The position numbers and the translations under genes are program-made. A DNA stretch of 16,882 nt from positions 1-16,882 of the forward strand of contig QXYA01000045.1 in the NCBI GenBank assembly GCA_009887135.1, in the 5' to 3' direction. The first letter of the stretch is position 1. The number at the start of each line of letters is the position of its first letter. The stretch is from Candidatus Poseidoniales archaeon (GTDB lineage: Archaea > Thermoplasmatota > Poseidoniia > Poseidoniales > Poseidoniaceae). Under the pieces are notes generated by a model. The model ran no database searches and was not told where the DNA came from. It saw only the letters and a list, made by a program, of their open reading frames with translations. Positions 7,101-14,200 of the stretch are shown here, one piece after another.

Positions 7101-9063
7101 CCCAACGAACCTCAGGGAGGATCCAGAATCGTTCCTACCGGACGGATTCGGACCAGTCAATGTTATTCTTCGATTTGAAGAATCACTGCCAAATGAAGGC
7201 TGCGCAGGTCTTGATGCAAGTTATCTTGGACTACAAGGGCAATGGGATCCATGTGCAAATGTACCTGGGAACAACCACTTCAGAACCGTCATGACATACA
7301 ATGCAAACGGATTCTCACTCATTGGAAGGACACTCTTATCAGTTGATGACCAAATTGTATACACGAGTGAAATTGATACTGTTACAGGACTCGTTGTTCC
7401 AAAACCAATGGTTGTTACAGGACAGCTAAAGGATGAACTTGGAACGAATCTAACCGACCGTACAATTCGTGTCAGTTATGAGATGGTGAATGGCCAAAGC
7501 GGCCCAGTGAATTGTAATGCTGGCGTTACTGACAGCGATGGGTTCTATTCTATCGCTTGCCCACTTTCTGATGCAACTGCTGGTAAGACGAAGGTTACAG
7601 TCTCGTACTCTTCGTATGATAACAACGATGCATTCCGTTATGACAACAAGACAGTCCAAACTGAATTCGATGTGTTTTCAAACTCAACACTCGACATTAA
7701 CGAAGTAGGGCCGTTTAAGTCAAGCGTCGACACATTCACAGTCGATGGAATACCTTACCCTGTTCTTTACTTGAAGGAATCATTCCACGTTGACGCCCTA
7801 CTCAGCCAGAGTAACGGGCGTTCAGTTGGTGGCAAGTGTCTCAACATCTATCTGGATCCTGAAGAAAACATTCGACCTATTGCAACAATCCGCACAAGCG
7901 ATATTGATGGTACTGCTGAGTGGTTTAGTGGAGATCCTCTCCAAAACCCAACACTGCGTGGTGTGGAATTAACAGGCGGTAAGAAAGAAGGATTCAGAAC
8001 TCTTCGAGTTGCCTTTGAGCCTGACTTTAACATCCCTGGTGGTTGTGACAGAGACATTGAGAATGTTCTCAACGGGTCATTCGCAGAACTCGACGTATTG
8101 GTACGATCTCGTGTTGATATGCAAGTTCAAACTACATGGTATAGAGGTGGTGAAGCAGGTGTTCCAGAGAATACGCCTATTGTTGGTGAAGTAGCACTAT
8201 TACGCGATAGAATCGACGTTGCGATTGAGGCGGAGGAGATTCAATTCATTCGTCAATATCGAGATGAGACCGGAGCATGGCAAACAATGCCAGGTGGAGT
8301 CAACAATTCTATCACAAATGAACAAGGAATTGCTCGATTTGAATGGAATTTCGATGGACGCACATGTGATGGAATCGAATGTACTGGTGAATGGCAAGTT
8401 ATTGCAGTTTATGCAGGAAGCACCAATTTCCAAGCATCTCAGAACAACATCACTTTCGCTGTAGATTACAAAGAAAGAGTCGACGAGGAAAAAGCAGGAT
8501 TCTTCTCTCCAGAGAATTTGATGGCGTATGGAATTGTCCTCATGGCTCTGCTTGTTGCGAGTGCGCTTTACTATCGCCGAGCAATGAGCCGCAGACAAGT
8601 TCAGTCTCTACGTGGTATCCTCACAGATACGATGATGCAGCTTGAAGCGAGCAATGAATACATTAAGATCATCTTTGATTGCTACAAGAATCTTGTCAAG
8701 CACTTCCGTAAGTACGGCTTCATGAAGAAGGTTTACGAAACAACTCGTGAATTCGAAGCAGCAGTTCGTACAGCGTTCAACATGGTTCCTCCACAACAGC
8801 TCGATGGTTTCCTAACCATCTTCGAAGAGGCGCGTTACTCCGATCACAACATCGGCGTCATGCAACGTGACCAAGCAATTTCAACCCTTGGAGCGATTAC
8901 CAGTTCGATTACAGCCGCTCTAGGCGAAGACTCGTTGGTGAAGCGATACGAAGCCACTGGATTGTACGATAAGCAAACTAAGGCTGGGGAATTTGTCGCT
9001 GCAGACGGTACAACTCGTCAAGCAGGAATCGTTGAAGGCGAATCGACCGACTTCAAGATTTGA
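1132..9063 (+). CDS. Giant membrane-anchored surface protein: TSP3 array, Ig-like domains, cytoplasmic DUF4129-like domain
   Basis: This 2643-residue protein begins with a short basic N-terminus and a hydrophobic segment (residues about 14-33) that looks like a signal peptide or signal anchor. Residues about 120-1210 form a long Asp-rich TSP3-type array with five exact DHDNDG motifs and many DDDNDG, DGDGDG-like and related loops, presumably calcium binding. The array is interrupted by less acidic, aromatic segments, two of them long (about 655-730 and 780-915). Residues about 1215-2445 read as serial Ig-like or transthyretin-like beta domains with repeated 'T..dG.f' turns and many N-x-S/T sequons. 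A membrane helix (about 2461-2481, ending in YYRR) is followed by about 160 cytoplasmic residues. That tail matches the DUF4129 pattern: a helical stretch, then ETTREF, then EEARYS. DUF4129 is best known at the C-terminus of membrane transglutaminase-like proteins, but I see no transglutaminase core here. The 5' end has its own promoter-like signals. Surface stalk, adhesion or cargo-binding roles are inferred. Confidence 0.85.
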   Translation: MLKIRYKKNSESNILTSVILVMLMVMSTTLAMMIPTEWDEPATTVDVEYTPMESSPAMQSMNQAGQGSYDGVTTFNNDDVHPSLSDILWADTGVASGVIHDTAAIEAIMASNNFLVEESNRDDHDNDGISDLYDLDDDNDGIYDLLERFDGCYGTDPFDHDNDGISDADDWDDDNDGILEGPLDIAALEAQGLDPLNVSTHRYLPEDTIHPWTGTQVGTFYLADQSPFDHDNDGVTDEDTDGSGAGRFDEDDDNDGRIDQFTWPCDFDNDGVRDYFDEDDDDDGVVDVEDSNPYDATVTTSHTQAGNLFAAPTIWDFIDYRDYSGGVNYVTWEAARVDANDEFDYAGGATGDGAAGTPSFTDIIDGDLDGDGIPNFIDPDNDNDGTPDSADTDDDNDLILDMFDPDDDNDGIPDVCVNIDFNNDGLSDYTWTDRSPYETPGGNTDGKAGLDCELDYDQDLDDDRLRPFDQNYNAIYDWLDPEMGGTTSPDNLGNVLVSGDATNFEYDTDDDNIDNENDSFPLDKASDVIAWNCPTSANPNPTNPDPRCQTRRASFSQFNDWDGDGVLNWEDVDDDNDGIIDMLDIDWDCDLDNDGDLHAINGALYRDDGPNSIDSDIDGDGLANDIDWDDDNDGLSDLFDPDDGNCGLVDADLSDAFQQPAYPVGDGGSLTGGADNQDYTTNADAYWAMVFLHNPFSEMMLDYNGYDGTTNPVTPGAIPEFYWFLFARWSSYNGGNEWDIDSDGDSLVNGLDIDQDGDGLPDWWDQDEGNDGIQDVNDVKMGGSFNMTTCGVTVGNLGQGFVCGYAYAIAYQMPLNGVNAQFGLPYSTRPDAVVDQGATPGGASGNWSCTPGAQGGCWHYDFGGDGNTDSAITYLQMQNNRDSFVTWMGLFTGIWQWNSDNGLEADFPDELGADLLQNDVDGDIDGDFYNNTIDLDDDYDSVFDWFDVDDDNDGLWDYFEIDSNDDLDDDAGQENGNFFTGTNCVDNDDDGNDADADDDGFYQAVWDRGDMTLGLIQPKVYDVDNDNDGVPDGEDVDDDNNGILDADQELIAGCFWGEEQSTWDHDNDGIVNWADDDWDGDGITNSVELLVSLTQAFDHDNDGDRDDIDVDDDQDGMHDEDEVMLWPERFQRNSTNPWDHDDFGSGEALANPTDPFTGPDVIDEDDDNDTRADADWDHLEEGFTSTCPGATLSSDWDSDNDCTLDDEDKALTFITLDMPGNLWMDAQSPAIFSGVVTWINPITFAQENASNMPVQVHIEWAANGTTAIETTNILTGQDGRFSVGQFLYPEDIVVGDSTTYKVYAVVTEMFAFNGATSADYLVGVEANMTIDPSSNNWEFFRSDEQQLWLEFYSYYTADYQRGIYSNPIPYAPVTFSFYGGLFGNLTEPTNFTNFDGLGYRANSNGLTSVSFEQLGGATGVWKQVQFNSTMDNGAGVAPGGLEEIIWNNITKVHDIVKDSSGLSAQYDRVNTSLPAGDYSYVGRVQPDLATEYPFPFLHGDEDEPRSMRVMHRMNIAGTMTLEGTQPISFFDATINNGDGTFGNWRYMYHGPALTAAGIDYNEVSAYKAYSTLWDGNDASLTGQAINIIDFVDVNATHWFITLVNGGDANLPPCGQVDPSDPDSPVRCEIVPEMDTGTSLGLSGDVSNRTEIPWTIDPIAVQLDRDRNGIFSSGGETQFTQTPKCRDALGNDILMTVQGDETECQTKGGTEAVYDYNFTWESQFASGTFGMRVDFTNSAYYFTGNSSTLATTGAYINVTVIGTTDFQLTSIPRLYRNTNTSIQARLIDNSLQPVREAPVNYTWSFDGRTETSYTDTNGFFEMPFNITADDDLGSFTLTFDYEGTSLLKSSNAVQQVWVVSRTFVSVISTDGNRRQSGDLWDFTAQVKDDNKTFEYDSGGRDLDGTTAPNGGLVDVIFEGTDFDNVQHRQVIATLAPSAGVISLPETQPDSAHLCYYDGNGDGFADRDLNQDGVLERLESVGCLKADVSPLNPTNLREDPESFLPDGFGPVNVILRFEESLPNEGCAGLDASYLGLQGQWDPCANVPGNNHFRTVMTYNANGFSLIGRTLLSVDDQIVYTSEIDTVTGLVVPKPMVVTGQLKDELGTNLTDRTIRVSYEMVNGQSGPVNCNAGVTDSDGFYSIACPLSDATAGKTKVTVSYSSYDNNDAFRYDNKTVQTEFDVFSNSTLDINEVGPFKSSVDTFTVDGIPYPVLYLKESFHVDALLSQSNGRSVGGKCLNIYLDPEENIRPIATIRTSDIDGTAEWFSGDPLQNPTLRGVELTGGKKEGFRTLRVAFEPDFNIPGGCDRDIENVLNGSFAELDVLVRSRVDMQVQTTWYRGGEAGVPENTPIVGEVALLRDRIDVAIEAEEIQFIRQYRDETGAWQTMPGGVNNSITNEQGIARFEWNFDGRTCDGIECTGEWQVIAVYAGSTNFQASQNNITFAVDYKERVDEEKAGFFSPENLMAYGIVLMALLVASALYYRRAMSRRQVQSLRGILTDTMMQLEASNEYIKIIFDCYKNLVKHFRKYGFMKKVYETTREFEAAVRTAFNMVPPQQLDGFLTIFEEARYSDHNIGVMQRDQAISTLGAITSSITAALGEDSLVKRYEATGLYDKQTKAGEFVAADGTTRQAGIVEGESTDFKI

Positions 9064-9087
9064 AGCGTGAACGAACCTCTGCAAGGA

Positions 9088-9114
9088 TTGGCTTAGCCAA
9101 CCTTCAAGGGTTGG
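9088..9114 (+). promoter_or_regulatory. Two mutually exclusive hairpins ending at the start codon of the next gene
   Basis: TTGGCT (9088-9093) can pair with AGCCAA (9095-9100), although the single-base loop means only the outer pairs would form. CCAACC (9097-9102) can pair perfectly with GGTTGG (9109-9114) around a six-base loop. The CCAA at 9097-9100 is shared, so only one hairpin can form at a time. The second ends exactly before ATG at 9115. There is no good ribosome binding site here. A translation switch or a processing or termination site is conceivable. Confidence 0.4.
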
Positions 9115-9576
9115 ATGCGCTCTCAAGTTATCATGGAAGACTGGAAGATACTCATCGACCGCGCTATGGCTGCAGAAACACAGAACACGATTGAAGCACA
9201 CAAAATCTACGGTGATGCAGTCCGTTCAGCACTTGCTCAAACACAAATGCTCCTTGGAGATCTAGAAGCAGCGCAAGTCATCGAAGCCTTGTATGGGGCC
9301 CTCGTAGCATACTCCCAACAAGTCATGCTTCGAATGAAAGCTGAAGATCCAGAAGTCGGCGGAGTCGATCACGCATTCCGTGCAGGCCAAGCCTACGGCG
9401 TGTCCTGTGTTCTCAACCACCTCATCGATCAGTTAACTGACGTGGCGGGAATTACTGCTCTCGGCGCTCTTGATGACTTTTCTGATACACTCCATGATGA
9501 AATCATCATCCAGGGCCGGGCTGCAGGCTTAACTGTCGAACTCTTGGATGCAAAAGGCGAGATTCTCTACGATTGA
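9115..9576 (+). CDS. Small helical protein of unknown function
   Basis: I do not recognise this 153-residue protein. It lacks a signal peptide and membrane helices, so it should be cytoplasmic. Its composition suggests mostly alpha-helix: an Ala/Gln/Leu/Glu-rich N-terminal two thirds that could form a helical bundle, then a short C-terminal part (TVELLDAKGEILYD) that could be a beta hairpin. There are no cysteine pairs or recognisable nucleotide-binding motifs. The start is uncertain: ATG at 9115 directly follows a hairpin, and ATG at 9133 would give 147 residues; neither has a clear ribosome binding site. It lies 51 nt after the giant surface-protein gene and 75 nt before the eL18 gene, with no obvious TATA element on either side, so it may share a transcript with one or both. 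Codon use and frame look like a real gene. Confidence 0.7.
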   Translation: MRSQVIMEDWKILIDRAMAAETQNTIEAHKIYGDAVRSALAQTQMLLGDLEAAQVIEALYGALVAYSQQVMLRMKAEDPEVGGVDHAFRAGQAYGVSCVLNHLIDQLTDVAGITALGALDDFSDTLHDEIIIQGRAAGLTVELLDAKGEILYD

Positions 9577-9583
9577 GACTTCC

Positions 9584-9625
9584 TTTCGCGTCGGTGGCTT
9601 CATAACCAGCAGGTAGGTCGCGAGA
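9584..9625 (+). promoter_or_regulatory. Possible stem-loop in the leader of the ribosomal protein operon
   Basis: TTTCGCG (9584-9590) can pair with CGCGAGA (9619-9625), seven pairs with one G-U, closing a 28-base loop. It lies in the 75-nt gap before the eL18 gene. Ribosomal protein operons are often autoregulated through leader structures, but this stem is short and unsupported by comparison. Confidence 0.25.
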
Positions 9626-9651
9626 ATGCCTCAAAGCATCGAGGGAGTCAT

Positions 9652-10017
9652 ATGAGCAAGCCAATACGAAAGACAAATGCAGATTTGGTCGAGTTAATCG
9701 GTCAACTGAAAGCCCAGTCTCGTGATACCGGTGTTGCACTATGGCGAGATGTTGCTCAGCGCCTCTCTAAGAGCCGCAAAAACTGGGCCCAACCAAACCT
9801 AAGCCGCGTAACTCGTTACGCCCCAGAGGATGCAACCATCCTTGTACCTGGGAAACTGCTTGGATCTGGTGAAGTCACAGGGAACCGCACCATCGCCGCC
9901 TATAGTGTCAGCACAAGCGCACGAGCCAAGATTGAAGCCGCAGGTGGGCGAATTCTCACCTACGGTGAATTGATGAACGAAAACCCAAGCGGAAACGGGG
10001 TGATTATCCTTGGATGA
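9652..10017 (+). CDS. rpl18e: 50S ribosomal protein eL18 (archaeal L18e)
   Basis: This 121-residue protein is a component of the large ribosomal subunit found in archaea and eukaryotes and absent from bacteria. The sequence shows the family pattern: a helical N-terminus with LIGQLKAQSRDTGVALWRDVA, a basic segment before LSRVTRYA, then the conserved core VPGKLLGSGEV, the IAAYSVSTSARAKIEAAGG helix and a terminal GVIILG. Length is normal for the archaeal protein. ATG at 9652 is supported by GAGGGAG four bases upstream. It is the first gene of the usual archaeal set eL18-uL13-uS9-RpoN, and its last eight bases overlap the start of the uL13 gene, so the two are probably translationally coupled. 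Confidence 0.95.
   Translation: MSKPIRKTNADLVELIGQLKAQSRDTGVALWRDVAQRLSKSRKNWAQPNLSRVTRYAPEDATILVPGKLLGSGEVTGNRTIAAYSVSTSARAKIEAAGGRILTYGELMNENPSGNGVIILG
9997..10004 (+). promoter_or_regulatory. Ribosome binding site supporting a TTG start for uL13
   Basis: GGGGTGAT contains GGTGAT, complementary to the archaeal 16S rRNA 3' end, and lies five bases before TTG at 10010. No in-frame ATG or GTG occurs nearby, and the uL13 fold begins at once after this codon, so TTG is the likely start. The site lies inside the eL18 coding sequence. Confidence 0.75.
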
Positions 10018-10498
10018 AGCAACTACCTACGTCTTTGACGCCGATGGACTCATCCTAGGACGTCTCGCATCGACAGTAGCAGATATGCTTCTGAAGGCTG
10101 CACGCTCAGATCGTGATGACAAAGTTGTCATCATCAATTCTGAGAAAGCAATCGTTTCTGGAAGTTCAACATCTGTTCTACAGAACTATCACGACAAATA
10201 TGCATTGAACCATGCTCGCAAGGGTCCTTTTTACCCACGTATGCCAGATATGATCCTCAAGCGTACTGTTCGCGGTATGTTACCTTACCAAAGAAAGAGC
10301 AGTGGTCGCAGAGCACTCCGAAATCTACGTGTAGAAATCGGTTGCCCTCATCATCTTGCCTCAGGCATGCCGGAAGGCCATGTTGAAGGCGATGACACCA
10401 ACATTCGCAAATCCTTGCCAGAAAGTTATGTCCGCCTCGGCGACATCAGCGCAAGTCTTGGTGCACCAGCGCACCGATGGACCGGAGGTGAACAATAA
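10010..10498 (+). CDS. rpl13: 50S ribosomal protein uL13
   Basis: This 162-residue large-subunit protein shows the conserved uL13 landmarks: VFDADGLILGRLAS near the N-terminus, VVIINSEKAIVSG, then KGPFYPRMPDMILKRTVRGMLP in the middle, which is the diagnostic segment of archaeal members. The C-terminal third (from about residue 108) is more variable and ends in GGEQ. Translation probably starts at TTG 10010, inside the eL18 gene, with a strong ribosome binding site five bases upstream; the rare start codon may lower initiation unless coupled to eL18. Its TAA stop overlaps the ATG of the uS9 gene by one base. Confidence 0.95.
   Translation: MDEATTYVFDADGLILGRLASTVADMLLKAARSDRDDKVVIINSEKAIVSGSSTSVLQNYHDKYALNHARKGPFYPRMPDMILKRTVRGMLPYQRKSSGRRALRNLRVEIGCPHHLASGMPEGHVEGDDTNIRKSLPESYVRLGDISASLGAPAHRWTGGEQ
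10484..10490 (+). promoter_or_regulatory. Consensus ribosome binding site for uS9
   Basis: GGAGGTG, continuing as A, is a near-perfect match to the archaeal anti-Shine-Dalgarno complement and lies seven bases before ATG at 10498. It is the strongest such site in the window and shows that leadered translation initiation operates in this organism. Confidence 0.8.
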
Positions 10499-10929
10499 TG
10501 GCACGTAAGAAGAAGTCAGTAGAAAGTTCAGGAAAGAGAAAGACAGCGGTTGCACGAGCATCCGTCAAAGCAGGAAAAGGTCGAGTTCGCGTAAACAGTG
10601 AGCCAATCGAAATCCTACAACCCTCTCTTGCACGCCGTAAGGCAATGGAACCACTGGTCATTGCAGATGCAATGAATCGCCTTTCCAAGGTTGACATTAA
10701 CCTCACTACCAACGGTGGAGGAATCATGGGCCAAACCGATGCAATTCGAACTGCAATTGCTCGTGGCCTGGTTCACTACAACGGTGGAGCAGAAGGGATC
10801 GACGAAGAACTTCGTGATGAGTACCTGCGATTTGATCGTAGCCTTCTTGTCAACGATCCTCGCCGCAAGGAAGCAAAGCACCAACTTGGACGTGGTGCTC
10901 GCCGCAAGAAGCAAAAGTCCTACCGATGA
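10498..10929 (+). CDS. rps9: 30S ribosomal protein uS9
   Basis: This 143-residue small-subunit protein has the family hallmarks: GKRKTAVARASVKAGKGRVRVN at the N-terminus, a central GGGIMGQTDAIRTAIARGLV segment, and the basic C-terminal tail ending in KKQKSYR, whose last residues reach toward the P-site tRNA in known ribosomes. The N-terminal ARKKKSVESSG extension is in the archaeal range. It overlaps the uL13 stop codon by one base and is followed 11 bases later by the rpoN gene. Confidence 0.97.
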   Translation: MARKKKSVESSGKRKTAVARASVKAGKGRVRVNSEPIEILQPSLARRKAMEPLVIADAMNRLSKVDINLTTNGGGIMGQTDAIRTAIARGLVHYNGGAEGIDEELRDEYLRFDRSLLVNDPRRKEAKHQLGRGARRKKQKSYR

Positions 10930-10935
10930 GGTGAT
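10928..10935 (+). promoter_or_regulatory. Ribosome binding site for RpoN
   Basis: GAGGTGAT overlaps the uS9 stop codon and lies five bases before ATG at 10941. The overlap implies that ribosomes finishing uS9 are well placed to reinitiate on RpoN. Confidence 0.7.
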
Positions 10936-10940
10936 GAAAG

Positions 10941-11144
10941 ATGATAATTCCAATCCGTTGTTTCAGCTGTGGAACCGTAATTGCTCACAAGTGGGAAGCG
11001 TTCAATGAAAAACTCGCAGAGGGTGCTAGCATAGGCGACGCACTCGACCATGTAGGTTTCGAACGCTACTGTTGCCGACGTATGTACGTTGGACACATTG
11101 ATTTGATCGAAGAAATCGTTCCTTTCAGTGCACAACACAAGTGA
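10941..11144 (+). CDS. rpoN: DNA-directed RNA polymerase subunit N (Rpb10 homologue)
   Basis: This 67-residue zinc-binding subunit belongs to the assembly platform of archaeal RNA polymerase (with subunits D, L and P) and corresponds to eukaryotic Rpb10. The atypical zinc site is intact: CFSCG at residues 7-11 and the signature RYCCRRM at 42-48, giving Cys7, Cys10, Cys44 and Cys45. The start MIIPIRCFSCG is canonical, and length is normal. It is the last protein gene of the ribosomal operon. In many archaea rpoK follows directly; here a tRNA gene follows after nine bases instead. Confidence 0.97.
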   Translation: MIIPIRCFSCGTVIAHKWEAFNEKLAEGASIGDALDHVGFERYCCRRMYVGHIDLIEEIVPFSAQHK

Positions 11145-11153
11145 AGATATCAG

Positions 11154-11228
11154 GGGCCTGTGGGTTAGCTTGGCCTATACTTGGCGGCTGGGGGCCGTCA
11201 GACCCCAGTTCAAATCTGGGCAGGCCCA
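11154..11228 (+). tRNA. tRNA-Pro (anticodon GGG)
   Basis: A full cloverleaf of 75 nt can be folded. The acceptor stem is GGGCCTG with CAGGCCC (7 bp) and discriminator A. The D arm has A14 and the GG of its loop; its stem has three pairs including one G-U, and a T-T mismatch at 13-22. The anticodon stem GGCGG/CCGTC has one G-U pair, with loop CTGGGGG (11188-11194) placing GGG at 34-36. The variable region is four bases, and the T arm is CCCAG/CTGGG around TTCAAAT. GGG reads CCC and CCU proline codons. No intron is present and CCA is not encoded, so it must be added after transcription. It begins nine bases after the rpoN stop and probably shares that transcript. Confidence 0.93.
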
Positions 11229-11262
11229 TTCGGTAGATATCCGAGGGTAGCACCTGACCGAA
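11229..11262 (+). promoter_or_regulatory. Possible stem-loop in the leader between tRNA-Pro and the beta-helix gene
   Basis: TTCGGT (11229-11234), directly after the tRNA discriminator base, is complementary to ACCGAA (11257-11262), enclosing 22 bases; an alternative shorter pairing is TCGG (11230-11233) with CCGA (11241-11244). It could help 3' processing of the tRNA precursor or shape the leader of the next mRNA. No T-rich terminator and no TATA element are visible in this gap. Confidence 0.25.
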
Positions 11263-11277
11263 CAGCCTTGCATTGAT

Positions 11278-14200
11278 ATGGTTCAATCCCTAGCACGCGT
11301 TATGCGCTCCCGAGCCGTTGCACTGTTTGTTCTTCTCTTAGCGACCAGTCTTACCCCATTCGTATCTTCAGATGTGACCATCGCAACAGATGCAACGTGG
11401 GTAGGAGAGAATCATGTTCTCGATGGTAACGTAACAGTTACATCGACCTCTACTCTCACTATTGAGCCAGGAGCAGTCATCGATACAGGAGACTATTGGA
11501 TTCAAATCGACGGCTCCCTCATCGCTACGGATGTTGAATTCATGTCGAGTGTAACGCCAAGTAGCCAAGGTTCAACCGGAGCAGGACTGTGGCCAGGAAT
11601 CATCATTTCATCATCAGCTGATGCGGTATTAACCAACGTTACAATCCGTGGAGCTGAATCTGCTTTAGCAGTCCATGGAGACGTTACAATCCATGAAGAA
11701 ATTCTGATTACAAACAGTTACATTGGTCTTGATATCCATGCTACTGGAACTGTCATAGCGGAAAACGTAACAATGGACACAATTGACATTCAAGCAGTCC
11801 ACAATGAAGGCCAGTTTACTGTTACAACCGGTGAATTCACAAATGCTGCAACCGGAATTTATTCCTCAAATCACCTTACTGCATCAGATGTAACATTTAC
11901 TCAGACTGGTTTCGCTCTTGATATTGTGGCAGGAGATGCCACCATTACGGGACTTGGTCTCGACAATGTTAGCGTTGGAATAGGATCTGATGCTGGCGCT
12001 TCCACCACTGTAAGCAGTATTTACGGCCAGTCTGTGACCCTGCTTATCGACGGTTCAGGTACTGATGATCTGACAGTCTCAGACGCTCTTCTTACTGGAG
12101 ATCGACTCTTATGGGGTTCAGTAGAAAGCATCTACGTTTCGGAAATAGATTTCACCCAGCAAGCACTTGATAGAACGGCAATTGACATACGCTGTACAGT
12201 TGATTGCATATTTGATGATGTAACACTCTCCCAAACTGAAATTGGATTTGACATAGACGGGCCAGGTGTGACGGAAATTAAAAACAGTAATGTTGACTCC
12301 ACAAATATCGCTTTACGAGGTTCAGGAGATGGCTTACTAATCCTCGAAGAATCAAATTTCTCCTCCCAAGGAAAAGTAATGACGTTTTCAGGTCTCGACA
12401 CAGAGATTACAGATACAAATGCTGAATTAAGTCAAGGAGATGGCCCCGCAGTCAATGTATTGGAAGGGCAACACGATTGGAATGAATTCAATGTTGAAAA
12501 AGCCTACAGCAGTTCCGATGTAACATCTCAAGGTATTGATGCATGGTATACATCAATTGAATCTACGAGCTTAACGACAAACGGATATTCAACAGGCGCA
12601 GTCTTCGAAGACAGCACCCTCGATGCGGAAACTGCTACGTTCATTAATGGAAAAATCACAGGCCTCTATGGAATTCAGTCAACATTTACGTTTGAGGATT
12701 TGGCAACATCTACCCAACAATACGGCGTTCGATTAGCAGATGAGTCTCACCTCCAAACATCGACTTGGTCGGCAAATCTCCACAACACACCTCTTCTCCT
12801 TGAAGGCGATTCATCAGCAAATGCTCGCGTATTCACTCCCCAAAACACAGCCCAAGGGTCCTCAGACGCTGTGGGAGATGGTATATTCCTCTATGGAGGG
12901 CCTACAACGAGCACAGTTTCAACAACAACATACGGATATCTTTACGAAACGTATGTATCCTTTACTGACATCAATAATCAACCAATCCAAGCAAATGCCT
13001 TTGCCCATAATTTCCTATCTATAGGAGATACAAATGGGGTCGCATCTCTTCCTCTGTTATCGACTGGCTCAATGGTTGATGTCCTCTATCAAGGCGCAGG
13101 TGTGCGAGCAGAATTAATTGGTAATCAAGCTGGCCAATCAGTTCAGATCATCACCGTCCCCCAAGGAGACTGGAATCTTCCTTCCTCTTCCACAGTCGTT
13201 CTAGGAGCGAAGCCAGATGGAAGCCCCCACATGCTGAACGGAAACCTCAACTTCGCAACAAACTCTCAATTGAAACTCATCGATACAACGCTGATTGTAG
13301 ATTCATCTTCATCCGTCGACCTCGGTGCTTCAGGAACCCTCTCTGGAGACGGAGGTATCCTCAATGCCTCTTCACTGTCTCTGAATGTTCAATCGACCTT
13401 CATATCTGAAGGAAGCGGTCTTGAAATCCAATCACCAGTTCAATGGTCATGTTCATCAGCGCAATCAATTAGTAATGTACGATTCACATCTACGCTCTCA
13501 ATCGGCGCATTATGTGAAGTTGAAATGACTGGGGGCGAAGCAAATGAACAAATCACTGTAGGGGCAGGAGGCTCATTTTCTCTCTTCTCAGTCCTTGAGA
13601 TCAGTGTTCTAGACAAAGGAGTCCCTGTTGAAGGGGCGACAATTATCGTAGATGGGCAAACTGTTTCCACCGACGCACTCGGAGAAGCAACAGCACAAAC
13701 CACAGCTCGTTCAGTGAATTCCCAGGAAGACGTTCAAGGGGGCACAAAAACAGTTACGATGCAAATCCAGTCGTTTACTGAGTTCTTTGCTTGGGATACA
13801 AAAAGGTCGACATCTCATACATTCATGGCCTCAACTGTGCCCACAGGTACCATCAACTCGTGGCTTGTACTAGAGAAATCCTGGAGCCCATATCGCCTCG
13901 AGGGAGATTTAATAATTGCATCAACAACAAAATTGACAGTCAATGATGGTGTTGAACTTCGTATTGCATCACAGGCAACCATCGATGTACAAGGTGTCTT
14001 TGAAGCAGGTTCTGGAACGATTTCGTCCACCGGATTTGGAGCGAGATGGGGAGGATTACTTCTTGACGGAATTGTTGGTTCAAGAATACAACTCTCAGGA
14101 ACCCAACTCGTTGAAGGCTCACCATTACTCACAGTATCTGGGTATGGAGAGATGGTTGCTGAAAACGTCAATTTCGCTCGTTCTGCAGGCGCAGATCCAC

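Noticed and set aside
9577..9651. Possible small RNA gene or tRNA before eL18
   Set aside because: I tried to fold it as a tRNA and found no T arm or acceptor stem. Only the weak leader stem listed separately remains.
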